The position numbers and the translations under genes are program-made. Under the pieces are notes generated by a model. It had not been told where the DNA came from, searched no databases, and saw nothing but the letters and a program-made list of their open reading frames with translations. Shown here piece by piece: positions 24,266 to 30,842 of a stretch of DNA of 64,000 nucleotides (the stretch's first letter is position 1; each line of letters opens with the position of its first letter). Origin of the DNA: Devosia sp. Root635 (GTDB lineage Bacteria; Pseudomonadota; Alphaproteobacteria; Rhizobiales; Devosiaceae); contig NZ_LMGZ01000022.1 in NCBI RefSeq assembly GCF_001427605.1, positions 124,001-188,000 on the forward strand, given 5' to 3'.

Positions 24266-25059
24266 GCTTCACCCGATGCGTTCGCCGAAGGCGCCAATTC
24301 GTTGCGGAGCAGGCGCATGATCGCTTCGACGGTCATGTCGTCCGTGCCGATGTCTCCGTGGGCTGCCTCGTGCGCGGCGAGATAGTCGCGCTTTGTGACC
24401 AGTTCCTCTTCAGAGCGCGGACGGAATACCCATACCGCCGCAAGGGCGTCGGCCTCTGCATGGCTAGCGCGGTGCGTTTCAGCCTCGGCAGCGGTCAAGC
24501 CCATGTCGATGAGCAACTGCTCGTAGTCGGAGACCGCCTTCGCCAAGGCGTCGAGGGCGCGGCATTCGGCAGCATAGATGGCCTGGGCCATCGTTTCGTC
24601 GTGCCCCGGGAACGCCGACTCTGCCCAGCTGGTACCGGTGCAGTACGAGCGCCGCAGGTTCTCATGAAAAGCGGCGATATGTTCCCGAGCGGAAGCGCCC
24701 TTGTCGTAGTAGCGCACCTCCACCTTCCCGCCCCGCGCCGGTGACCCGTCCGCTGCAACCGATACGGGGGTCAAACGACGTTCGGTGCCGGTGATGGTGT
24801 TGACGCGTTCGTTGGCCTCGCTTTCGGCGTCGAGCGCAAGGTCATAGGCGGCAGCTGCAGCCCGATGCGCATCGATCAGCGCAGTCAATTCGGTGCAGGA
24901 TTCAAGTTCGGCGGACAACGCCGGCGCAGCGGCGGTGCCAAGGGCGGCGGCAGTCAGGGACGTGCCCATACCCCTCAGTGCAGCACGCCGCGACATGGTG
25001 ATGGGATGCTCAAGGGCGCGTGACATCACGCTGCCCGAAGTGATATCTTCGGTCGTCAT
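24262..25059 (-). CDS. Phage protein with twin-arginine-like leader, unknown function
   Basis: The start is set at the ATG at 25059, six bases after GGAG; TTG and ATG alternatives lie just upstream. This gives 265 residues. Residues about 23-50 read MSRRAALRGMGTSLTAAALG then TAAAPALSAE: twin Arg, hydrophobic stretch and Ala-x-Ala, as in Tat signals. The mature part is helical and acidic with many Ala/Glu (AHRAAAAAYDLALDAESEAN), one Cys pair and a conserved-looking MAQAIYAAECRALDALAKAV. A Tat-type leader on an early phage gene is odd. Homologues without known role seem common in rhizobial prophages. Confidence 0.55.
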   Translation of the reverse strand: MTTEDITSGSVMSRALEHPITMSRRAALRGMGTSLTAAALGTAAAPALSAELESCTELTALIDAHRAAAAAYDLALDAESEANERVNTITGTERRLTPVSVAADGSPARGGKVEVRYYDKGASAREHIAAFHENLRRSYCTGTSWAESAFPGHDETMAQAIYAAECRALDALAKAVSDYEQLLIDMGLTAAEAETHRASHAEADALAAVWVFRPRSEEELVTKRDYLAAHEAAHGDIGTDDMTVEAIMRLLRNELAPSANASGEA

Positions 25060-25114
25060 CATCGACTCCAACGATGTTGTGGTGATTGTGCTGCCCTGCC
25101 AGGCAGCGCTTCAG

Positions 25115-25294
25115 TTAGGCCGGGGTAGCGGGAGCTGCCTCGGCCTTTTCGTTTTGCAGGCCCTTCTCTATCAGGATCCTCGTCGCCTCGGAGCGACTGC
25201 CGATGCGACTACCAAAACGGAAGTCGTCGATGCGCCTCAGTACGCTCGGTTCGACCACCACTTGGAGGCGTTCGGTTTTCATCTCGTCGCGCAT
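25115..25294 (-). CDS. 59-residue ribbon-helix-helix regulator
   Basis: The ATG at 25294 is preceded by AAGGAG at seven bases, an excellent ribosome site; the frame ends TAA at 25115. The protein begins MRDEMKTERLQVVVEPSVLR: an RHH strand (RLQVVVEPS) followed by helix A (RRIDDFRFGSR) and helix B (RSEATRILIEKGL). The short Ala/Pro tail is disordered. It is the first gene of the leftward early operon and faces an Arc-like gene across a strong palindrome. It probably represses its own promoter and/or the opposite one. Confidence 0.7.
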   Translation of the reverse strand: MRDEMKTERLQVVVEPSVLRRIDDFRFGSRIGSRSEATRILIEKGLQNEKAEAAPATPA

Positions 25295-25308
25295 GCAATC
25301 TCCTTAAA

Positions 25309-25392
25309 GTTGCAACGTAGTCATTTACTGCGTTCACAGACCTAGCAACTAACTAGGGTTGCGTCAAGCAAGTTTTGTAGTTAGTTGCTAGG
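25309..25392. promoter_or_regulatory. Bidirectional operator between two RHH genes
   Basis: A perfect 15-bp inverted repeat has arms CCTAGCAACTAACTA (25341-25355) and TAGTTAGTTGCTAGG (25378-25392). Further GTTGC/GCAAC half-sites occur at 25309-25316 (palindrome GTTGCAAC) and 25358-25362. On the minus strand TTGACG (25367-25362) with a weak -10 17 bases on overlaps the left arm, suggesting an early promoter covered by the operator. The binding protein is inferred to be one or both flanking RHH proteins. Confidence 0.65.
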
Positions 25393-25404
25393 GGTCTCGG
25401 GAGA

Positions 25405-26109
25405 ATGGTGCAAGGCATGGCAAGAGGGGATTATCCAAGCGCAAAGCAGGATCAGTATATGGTCCGCTTTCCCGACGGTATGCGCGATCAATTGAAGGGC
25501 CTGGCGGAAAAGAACGGACGTTCGATGAACGCCGAAATTATCGCCCGGCTCGACGTCTCCCTGCGAGACGTTCCGCGGTCGGAGCAATTGGATCTGGCCG
25601 AGTTGGCTCAGTTGCGCGAGGAAGTGAAGACACTGGCGCGGGACCAAGCTAGACGCGCGGAAGACATGAGAGACGTCCTGGAGCGGCAGCTAGAGACCGC
25701 CCAAATTCAGAATGACTTCATCAAAAGCCTGATGGCCGATTGGGTCGATAGGCAGGACGATCAGTTCCGACGGTGGATGCTGGCCGCCATGGACAGTGTG
25801 CAGCAGACCAAGGCCGATCCTGAGCAGGTGAAGGTCATTGAGGAATTGCGCGAACAGTTCATCCGCGAGCGGCAAGAGGCGGCCCCTTTGCCGCCAACAC
25901 TCGGGGAGCCTACGCCTGCGAGTGTCCGCCCGAAGTCCAAGCGCGAGCAGTCATCTCGCGTTGCCAATGATGATCCGTTCCCCAGCACCCGAGGCGGCGT
26001 GCCTAGATCACCGGTTGCGACCCCAGCGGAGGCCGCTGAAGGCGATGGGGCCACCCGACCGGCGAAGGCAGCCGCTCGCGGGCAAAAGCCGCACAAGGAG
26101 GAGAAATGA
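25405..26109 (+). CDS. Arc-like RHH repressor with long coiled-coil extension
   Basis: Encodes 234 residues from the ATG at 25405; an ATG at 25417 (MARGDYPSAKQDQYMVRFPD) is equally plausible and gives the typical Arc start. Residues 14-50 are an Arc-type RHH: strand QDQYMVRFPDGMRD, helix QLKGLAEKNG, then SMNAEIIARLD. Residues 65-160 form a charged coiled coil (LAELAQLREEVKTLARDQAR). The C-terminus is Pro/Arg-rich and disordered. It starts the rightward operon that ends with integrase, so it is the likely lysogeny regulator. Confidence 0.72.
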   Translation: MVQGMARGDYPSAKQDQYMVRFPDGMRDQLKGLAEKNGRSMNAEIIARLDVSLRDVPRSEQLDLAELAQLREEVKTLARDQARRAEDMRDVLERQLETAQIQNDFIKSLMADWVDRQDDQFRRWMLAAMDSVQQTKADPEQVKVIEELREQFIRERQEAAPLPPTLGEPTPASVRPKSKREQSSRVANDDPFPSTRGGVPRSPVATPAEAAEGDGATRPAKAAARGQKPHKEEK

Positions 26110-26303
26110 GCGCCTATGGAAGCGAGCGGGAGGTGAGTGTCTTGGTCTGGGGTGAGGCTGTGAAGGTTTCGGTCTACCAGAAGTCAAAATCAGTGTGGGT
26201 CGCAAGTGGGGATTACATGGGAGAAAGCATCACCGTTCAGAACGGTTCGTCCAGATCAGCGGTAACGCTGTGGCGCAGCACAGCTGAGTATCGGGGAAAC
26301 TGA
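26106..26303 (+). CDS. Small phage protein of unknown function
   Basis: Encodes 65 residues. Its ATG overlaps the upstream stop (ATGA) and is preceded by AAGGAGGAG, so it is well translated. The sequence MSAYGSEREVSVLVWGEAVK then VSVYQKSKSVWVASGDYMGE and SITVQNGSSRSAVTLWR suggests a compact all-beta domain with no Cys and no membrane segment. Second gene of the rightward lysogeny operon. No family is recognised. Confidence 0.55.
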   Translation: MSAYGSEREVSVLVWGEAVKVSVYQKSKSVWVASGDYMGESITVQNGSSRSAVTLWRSTAEYRGN

Positions 26304-26325
26304 TGAGTGTCGACAAGCGCATTTG

Positions 26326-26859
26326 GTGCAATCCGTGCTGAGTTTCCTTTGCACTGCCCAATTCTGGGCTGAGACGGCCAAGCTGATCGCGCAACTTGGC
26401 GGAGCACTTCTAATTGCATGGCTGACTGTGCGGTGGGCTCTGGGTCGATACAAATCTGAGAAGATGTGGGAACGAGAGGCCGCGGCGATGTTCGATGTTC
26501 TAGGAGCAATTGCCGACATGAAGGACGTCAACTCCGAATGGCTGAATCAACTCCTGCGAGATCAGAACGCCGAAGAGATGATCAACGCTGATGCAGGCGT
26601 GGAAGCTGAGCGCGATGCTGCATTGCTCTCTAGGTGGCGGGACGCGAAGCGCCGGCTCGACGGCGTGAGCGCGGTTGCAAGTGTCGTATTATCTCCAAAG
26701 GCAGAGGAGGCGCTTGGTAAGTTGAACGCCAGTCTGTCGCGCCCCTTTGAGGACTACATTGATGACCTCACATCGACTGATACTGCGCTTCGCACAGCGA
26801 GGGCGACGCTCATCGGGATCGGTCGAGGCCGCTTCGGGGTGAACGATGTTCGTCTGTAA
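26326..26859 (+). CDS. Membrane-anchored phage protein, start uncertain
   Basis: An open frame of about 177 residues. The start is not clear: GTG at 26326 or 26335 or TTG at 26323 are the options. A 12-codon frame starting at the ATG at 26303 (overlapping the previous stop) ends at 26341, so re-initiation at GTG 26335 is possible. Residues about 12-37 form one membrane helix (WAETAKLIAQLGGALLIAWL). The rest is cytoplasmic and helical (SEKMWEREAAAMFDVLGAIA; DAKRRLDGVSAVASVVLSPK). It lies in the rightward lysogeny operon; its function is unknown. Confidence 0.5.
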   Translation: MQSVLSFLCTAQFWAETAKLIAQLGGALLIAWLTVRWALGRYKSEKMWEREAAAMFDVLGAIADMKDVNSEWLNQLLRDQNAEEMINADAGVEAERDAALLSRWRDAKRRLDGVSAVASVVLSPKAEEALGKLNASLSRPFEDYIDDLTSTDTALRTARATLIGIGRGRFGVNDVRL

Positions 26860-26916
26860 GCGCCCACGGCGCGATCCCAATACTGGGCACACGGCCGGCG
26901 GCCAGGAAATGACCTG

Positions 26917-27228
26917 ATGCCGAAGATGGCTCCCAACGAATTGCCAGGCTGGCCCGCCGCGATGAACCAACAGCTCGCGGCTGCATACTGCGGCTTGTCT
27001 GTAGCAACGTTCGCCTCTGTGTGCCCGGTGTCACCAATCGTGATCACTTCGTCGAAACGGGGAGCCAGGTATCTCCGCATTCGTCTCGATGAGTGGCTTT
27101 TGAGCCTGGATCAAGGCGGCGCCCGGCCGGAGCGGGTAGGTATGGGCGCGATGTGGGACGCCAGTTTTCGTAGCTCACGAAGTACAGCAGAAGAACGCAA
27201 GCCCCGGGGACGGAGGTCGCCAAAATGA
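26917..27228 (+). CDS. Excisionase/AlpA-like HTH protein
   Basis: Encodes 103 residues starting at the ATG at 26917, with AGGA nine bases upstream, and ending in an ATGA overlap with integrase. Residues 15-62 have the HTH_17 pattern: MNQQLAAAYCGLSVATFAS, then PIVITSSKRGARYLRIRLDE and WLLSLD. The tail is Arg-rich and disordered. Small proteins of this kind directly before a tyrosine integrase usually act as recombination directionality factors in rhizobial prophages and islands. Role inferred from fold and position. Confidence 0.72.
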   Translation: MPKMAPNELPGWPAAMNQQLAAAYCGLSVATFASVCPVSPIVITSSKRGARYLRIRLDEWLLSLDQGGARPERVGMGAMWDASFRSSRSTAEERKPRGRRSPK

Positions 27229-28457
27229 GCGTCCGCCCTCGCACATGGACCACAAAAGGTGTCGAGCACCACGGGTGGGTAGCCGACTATGTGGACGGCA
27301 ATGGCAACCGGCAACGGAAGCAATTCAAGCTGAAGCGCGATGCCATGGCCTTCGAGAAACGCGCCGCGACGGAAGTCGCCGACGGAGTCCACATCGCCGC
27401 AGGGGACAGCATAACCGTCCAGCAGGCGGGCGAGGATTGGATCAAGGCCAAGCAGCGCGCCGGCCGGGAGCAGGCGACGATCGCTCAATACCGCCAGCAC
27501 CTGGATCTGCACATCAACCCTGCCATTGGGCATGTGAAGCTCCCTGCCCTGACACCCGTGCTGCTGAGCAAGTTCGAGGACGAACTGCATGACGCCGGCC
27601 GATCCACCGCTATGATCAAGAAGGTGATGGTCAGCCTCGGCAGCATCATCGCAAACGCGCAAAAGCGCGGCCACGCAGTGCGGAACGTGGTGCGGGACAT
27701 GAGGGGGCTGGGGAATGGCGCCGATGCGCGCGCAGAGAAGCGCGCCAGGGGCAAGTTGCGGGTCGGGACGGACATACCCACCCCAGACGAGGTGAAGGCC
27801 ATCCTGGGGGCTCTGCGTGGCCACTGGCGCCCGCTGCTCATGACGGCGATCTTCACCGGGATGCGGGCCAGCGAGTTGCGCGGCCTGGCGTGGGCCGATG
27901 TCGATTTCGCCAAGGGGCAGGCGCACGTGCGACAGCGGGCCGACCGATACAATGCGATCGGCCGACCGAAGTCGGAAGCCGGGGACCGCGTGGTGCCGTT
28001 GCCGGCGCCCCTGGTCAATGTTTTGAGGGAATGGCGTTTGGTGTGCCCGAAGAAGGATACCGGCAAGCGGGACGCCAATGGCGAGCCGGTGAAGGTGCTC
28101 GATCTGGTGTTTCCCAATGGTCAGGGGAAAGTCGAGAGCCTGGGCAACATCATCAACCGCGGACTGGTTCCGACGCAGATGCGCGCCGGCGTGACGGTTG
28201 AGACTGCAGAGATCGACGAGGATGGGAAGCCGGTGCTGGCCGCGAAGTATACGGGCATGCACGCCTTGCGGCACTTCAACGCGAGTTGGCTGATCAACTC
28301 GGTGAAGGCAGGCGGTCTCGGACTATCCCCGAAAGAGGTTCAGGAGCGCCTGGGGCACTCGTCCATCGTCATCACGATGAACACCTATAGCCACCTGTTC
28401 GAGCGCCTGGACGATGGCAGCGAGATGAGCGCAGCGGCCGCGGCGCTGCTGGGCTAA
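27225..28457 (+). CDS. int: Tyrosine-type site-specific integrase
   Basis: Encodes 410 residues. An arm-binding N-terminal domain (residues 10-60, GVEHHGWVADYVDGNGNRQR) is followed by a core-binding SAM-like domain (65-160) and the catalytic domain. Catalytic residues are visible: Arg214 (FTGMRASELRG), His346 and Arg349 (GMHALRHF), His378 (LGHSS) and Tyr388 (MNTYSHLF). It is intact. Translation is coupled to the excisionase-like gene. With tRNA-Phe about 900 bases away in the 3'-to-element orientation, it is the enzyme that inserted this prophage. Confidence 0.95.
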   Translation: MSVRPRTWTTKGVEHHGWVADYVDGNGNRQRKQFKLKRDAMAFEKRAATEVADGVHIAAGDSITVQQAGEDWIKAKQRAGREQATIAQYRQHLDLHINPAIGHVKLPALTPVLLSKFEDELHDAGRSTAMIKKVMVSLGSIIANAQKRGHAVRNVVRDMRGLGNGADARAEKRARGKLRVGTDIPTPDEVKAILGALRGHWRPLLMTAIFTGMRASELRGLAWADVDFAKGQAHVRQRADRYNAIGRPKSEAGDRVVPLPAPLVNVLREWRLVCPKKDTGKRDANGEPVKVLDLVFPNGQGKVESLGNIINRGLVPTQMRAGVTVETAEIDEDGKPVLAAKYTGMHALRHFNASWLINSVKAGGLGLSPKEVQERLGHSSIVITMNTYSHLFERLDDGSEMSAAAAALLG

Positions 28458-28462
28458 TGTGG

Positions 28463-28765
28463 TTAATGGCCGCCCTTGGTGCGGTTGCGAGCGATGTAAC
28501 CGAGCAATGACAGCAACGAAGACATGCCGCCAAACAACAATAGCCACGCGAAGGGGCCTTGACCGTATTCTGAAATGATGTCGGCAAGCGAGGATCTGAA
28601 GATAAGGACCGCGGCCGCCACGACAAGGAACGAGTACCCTGTTGCCGCAAGGAGCATAACGTTCAGAAACAAGGGGCCAAGGAAACGGCGATTCCAAACA
28701 CTTATCCCTGCGGCCGCGAACAGACCAACAAGCAGCGCCATTCCGGATGATGCCAGGATGCTCAC
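28463..28765 (-). CDS. Three-helix membrane protein beside the attachment site
   Basis: Encodes 100 residues from a GTG that overlaps the upstream stop (GTGA), so it is coupled to the gene on its right. Three hydrophobic helices are at about 3-24 (ILASSGMALLVGLFAAAGIS), 28-56 (FLNVMLLAATGYSFLVVAAA) and 72-92 (FAWLLLFGGMSSLLSLLGYI), with a short basic end. It is convergent with integrase. Genes in this position are typically lysogenic-conversion cargo. No function can be read from the sequence. Confidence 0.55.
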   Translation of the reverse strand: MSILASSGMALLVGLFAAAGISVWNRRFLGPLFLNVMLLAATGYSFLVVAAAVLIFRSSLADIISEYGQGPFAWLLLFGGMSSLLSLLGYIARNRTKGGH

Positions 28766-29088
28766 TTTTCACCCCACAGCTTTGGAAATACCTTCAACCC
28801 ATGGTTGATCCTGCTTTGGAGTCCCCAGGTTCCGGTCAGGACGATTAGGATGAACCACTGCATCCCCACGACCGAGATGCCTATAACTCCCGTCAAGCGC
28901 TCCACGAATGCGACGTCGAACAGACAGAACGACACTGCCAACGCCACTAGGGTATAGTCATACTTGCGGCCCAAACTATCCGTTCCGACAGACTGGCTCG
29001 TAGTCGACGCCCCAGCCGGCGTCTCACCACTACTCGGCCCCACACGGAGACCACGCTTTTCATTATCGCCTGCCGGACGTTTGGCCAT
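28762..29088 (-). CDS. Two-helix membrane protein, first gene of the att-side pair
   Basis: Encodes 108 residues. Residues 1-43 are hydrophilic and Ser/Gly/Thr-rich (GPSSGETPAGASTTSQSVG), followed by DYTLVALAVSFCLFDVAFV and GISVVGMQWFILIVLTGTWG, two membrane helices, and a short basic tail. Together with the three-helix protein it forms a two-gene unit between integrase and the attachment site, reading opposite to integrase. A joint role such as superinfection exclusion is possible but not supported by any motif. Confidence 0.55.
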   Translation of the reverse strand: MAKRPAGDNEKRGLRVGPSSGETPAGASTTSQSVGTDSLGRKYDYTLVALAVSFCLFDVAFVERLTGVIGISVVGMQWFILIVLTGTWGLQSRINHGLKVFPKLWGEK

Positions 29089-29190
29089 GTACTGCCTTGC
29101 CCCCCTTAAATACTCGCGACATCGGCGATGATGTCACGCCTCGGCATTGCGGACTACTCCCCTTCGCAAATCGTGCCCATCGCGCCGCTC

Positions 29191-29282
29191 CATGTGCCAT
29201 CTCATGTGCCATGGAATTTCCGTGGCCACAAGGAAAGGCCCGGATTTGCTCGGAATTGCGCGTGACACATGGACGGCACATG
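29191..29282. promoter_or_regulatory. Candidate integrase arm-type sites
   Basis: CATGTGCC occurs at 29191-29198 and 29203-29210, and its complement GGCACATG (29275-29282) and GACACATG (29264-29271) lie 60 bases on. These four copies, as two facing pairs in the otherwise empty gap between prophage genes and tRNA-Phe, look like integrase arm-binding sites of an att region. No binding data exist. Confidence 0.45.
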
Positions 29283-29288
29283 AAAAGC

Positions 29289-29313
29289 AAAAAGGCCGAT
29301 CCTTGGATCGGCC
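29289..29313 (-). terminator. Rho-independent terminator downstream of tRNA-Phe
   Basis: On the minus strand a perfect 9-bp stem (GGCCGATCC / GGATCGGCC) with a 2-base AA loop is followed by TTTTTGC. It lies 29 bases after the tRNA 3' end and would end the tRNA transcript before prophage genes. Confidence 0.8.
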
Positions 29314-29341
29314 AAACTGCTGAAATCATTCAGGAATTTGA

Positions 29342-29417
29342 TGGTGCCCGGGACCGGAATCGAACCAGTGACACGCGGATTTTCAATCCGCTGCTCTACC
29401 AACTGAGCTACCCGGGC
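29342..29417 (-). tRNA. tRNA-Phe (GAA)
   Basis: The acceptor stem GCCCGGG pairs with CCCGGGC. The D arm is AGCTCAGTTGGTAGAGC, the anticodon stem GCGGA/TCCGC with loop TTGAAAA gives anticodon GAA, and the T arm is TGGTTCGATTCCG. CCA is encoded. The 3' end faces the prophage, as expected for a tRNA used as attB. Confidence 0.97.
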
Positions 29418-29703
29418 AATGGGCGGAAAGTCCGCCTCGGCTGCAAGCCATCGGCCTTATAGGGGATGGGTTTTGGCCGCGCAAGCGGGAAAAGGGTATG
29501 TGGAAAAGGAGTTTGGCGCGATGGCGCGACTCCCCGTGCCGGGAGGCGCGATATGCCGCCCGGCCGGGCCGGGCGAGCCCGCCGCGGCACTCTCCTGCGC
29601 CCTGCCCGCGCTTTCCTCGGGCCTGACCCGAGGACCATTCGCCGCTTGTGCCACCGCGAGAGCGCCCCCTCGGATCAAAGCCCGGCGGCCAGCCTCGGAC
29701 GGC
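29418..29703. other. Non-coding gap with short palindrome
   Basis: No convincing gene in 286 bases. It contains the palindrome CCTCGGG-CCTGA-CCCGAGG at 29615-29633, the same short unit seen at 37542-37560 in opposite loop orientation. It separates tRNA-Phe from the 3' end of yacG. Confidence 0.5.
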
Positions 29704-29901
29704 CTAGATATTGTCGTCTTCATTGTAGTCGGGCACGGCGTCATCGCCTTCGGGCACCGGCTCATCTTCTCTTGCCGGGATGGCGTAGCCGCCGGTGAGC
29801 CAGCGGTTGAGGTCGACATCGGCGCAGCGCTTGGAGCAGAAGGGCCTGAACGCTTCCACCGGGGGCTTGCCGCAGATCGGGCATTTTTTTGCCGTGGGCA
29901 T
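29704..29901 (-). CDS. yacG: DNA gyrase inhibitor YacG, zinc-binding
   Basis: Encodes 65 residues from the ATG at 29901, overlapping the maf stop (TGATG). Four Cys ligands are visible in KKCPICGKP and FCSKRCADVDLNRW, the signature of YacG, followed by LTGGYAIPA and an acidic tail (PEGDDAVPDYNEDDN). YacG binds GyrB and blocks DNA binding by gyrase in E. coli. It is the last gene of the infA-maf-yacG block. A longer overlapping frame on the same strand is not used. Confidence 0.92.
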   Translation of the reverse strand: MPTAKKCPICGKPPVEAFRPFCSKRCADVDLNRWLTGGYAIPAREDEPVPEGDDAVPDYNEDDNI

Positions 29902-30539
29902 CAGACGCCTGACAGGGTGGACTGGTTGAGCCAGTTGAAATGGACCGGGTAGCCCTCGCCGGCGAGGAGCTGGGCGGTTTCCATCAGCGGCAGGCCGACC
30001 ACGGCGGTATAGGAGCCGGACAGCTTGACGATGAAAGCGCCGGCAATGCCCTGGATGGCATAGCCGCCGGCCTTGTCGCGCCATTCGGCGCTGGCAAGAT
30101 AGGATTCCATTTCGCGGGTGGAGAGGCGCTTGAAGCGCAGGCGGGTTTCGACCAGGCGCTGGCGCTTGGCGCCGGAGGGCGTGAGCACGGTCAGCGCGGT
30201 ATAGACGCGATGGGCGCGGCCCGACAGCAGGCGAAGGCACTCGGTGGCCTCTTCCATGGTCTCGGCCTTGGGCAGGATGCGGCGACCGACGGCGACCACG
30301 GTATCGGCGGCGAGCACCAGCGCGCCCTGGCCGAAGCCGGCGGAACGGGCCTTGTGCTGGGCCGTCAATGCCTTGAGGTCGGCCAGGCGGATGGCGAGCT
30401 TGCGCGGCAATTCGCCCTTTTCGGGCGTTTCGTCGACATGGGCCGGCACCAGATGCTCGGGCTCGATGCCGATCTGGTTGAGCAAAGCGAGCCGGCGCGG
30501 CGAGGCGGAGGCCAGGATCAGGTCCGGACGGCTGGCCAT
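29901..30539 (-). CDS. maf: Maf-like nucleoside triphosphate pyrophosphatase
   Basis: Encodes 212 residues with the Maf signatures: [20 protein letters not shown] at the N-terminus, [20 protein letters not shown] in the middle, and [20 protein letters not shown] toward the end. Maf proteins hydrolyse non-canonical or pyrimidine nucleoside triphosphates to monophosphates and help keep DNA and RNA clean. It lies between infA and yacG, the usual order in Hyphomicrobiales. The frame is intact and of normal length. Confidence 0.93.
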   Translation of the reverse strand: MASRPDLILASASPRRLALLNQIGIEPEHLVPAHVDETPEKGELPRKLAIRLADLKALTAQHKARSAGFGQGALVLAADTVVAVGRRILPKAETMEEATECLRLLSGRAHRVYTALTVLTPSGAKRQRLVETRLRFKRLSTREMESYLASAEWRDKAGGYAIQGIAGAFIVKLSGSYTAVVGLPLMETAQLLAGEGYPVHFNWLNQSTLSGV

Positions 30540-30549
30540 CTCTCGGCCT

Positions 30550-30768
30550 TTACTTGAAACGATAGGTGATACGGCCCTTGGTGAGGTCGTAGGGCGTCAT
30601 TTCGCACAGGACCTTGTCGCCAGCCAGCACGCGGATGCGGTTCTTGCGCATGCGGCCAGCGGTGTGGGCGATGATTTCATGCTCGTTCTCCAACTTGACG
30701 CGGAACGTCGCATTGGGGAGCAATTCAGTCACCACGCCCGGAAATTCGAGCACTTCTTCCTTCGCCAT
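30550..30768 (-). CDS. infA: Translation initiation factor IF-1
   Basis: The start is the ATG at 30768, with AGGAGA upstream, giving 72 residues, the canonical IF-1 length. The sequence [20 protein letters not shown] then [20 protein letters not shown] and [13 protein letters not shown] is the S1-type OB fold of IF-1. It binds the ribosomal A site during initiation. Located downstream of the phosphatase fusion gene and upstream of maf. Confidence 0.97.
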   Translation of the reverse strand: MAKEEVLEFPGVVTELLPNATFRVKLENEHEIIAHTAGRMRKNRIRVLAGDKVLCEMTPYDLTKGRITYRFK

Positions 30769-30842
30769 ACTGTCTCCTGATGGACCCATAGGGGCATTGC
30801 TTGCCGGCCACGGGTCGGAAAGTGGCCATTACCTACTTCAAT

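Larger units (their letters stand above)
1..29341. mobile_element. Tailed-phage prophage, right-hand portion (left end outside window)
   Basis: A continuous run of phage genes: integrase and excisionase-like gene near the right end, an early/replication operon, HNH, terminases, capsid, portal, connectors, tail tube, tail chaperones, tape measure and tail-tip genes. The right boundary is placed at the 3' end of tRNA-Phe (29342), the usual target of tyrosine integrases. The left attachment site and lysis genes are not in the window, so completeness cannot be judged. All recognisable head and tail genes seen here are intact, which suggests a recent or functional element. Confidence 0.9.

Noticed and set aside
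25117-25160. Plus-strand hairpin GGCCGGGG...CCTCGGCC followed by TTTTCGTTTTG
   Set aside because: It lies within the 3' end of the minus-strand RHH gene and no plus-strand transcript is expected there.
29466-29952. Plus-strand frames over the yacG region
   Set aside because: They are antisense to yacG and the tRNA-yacG gap, with no ribosome site or recognisable domain.
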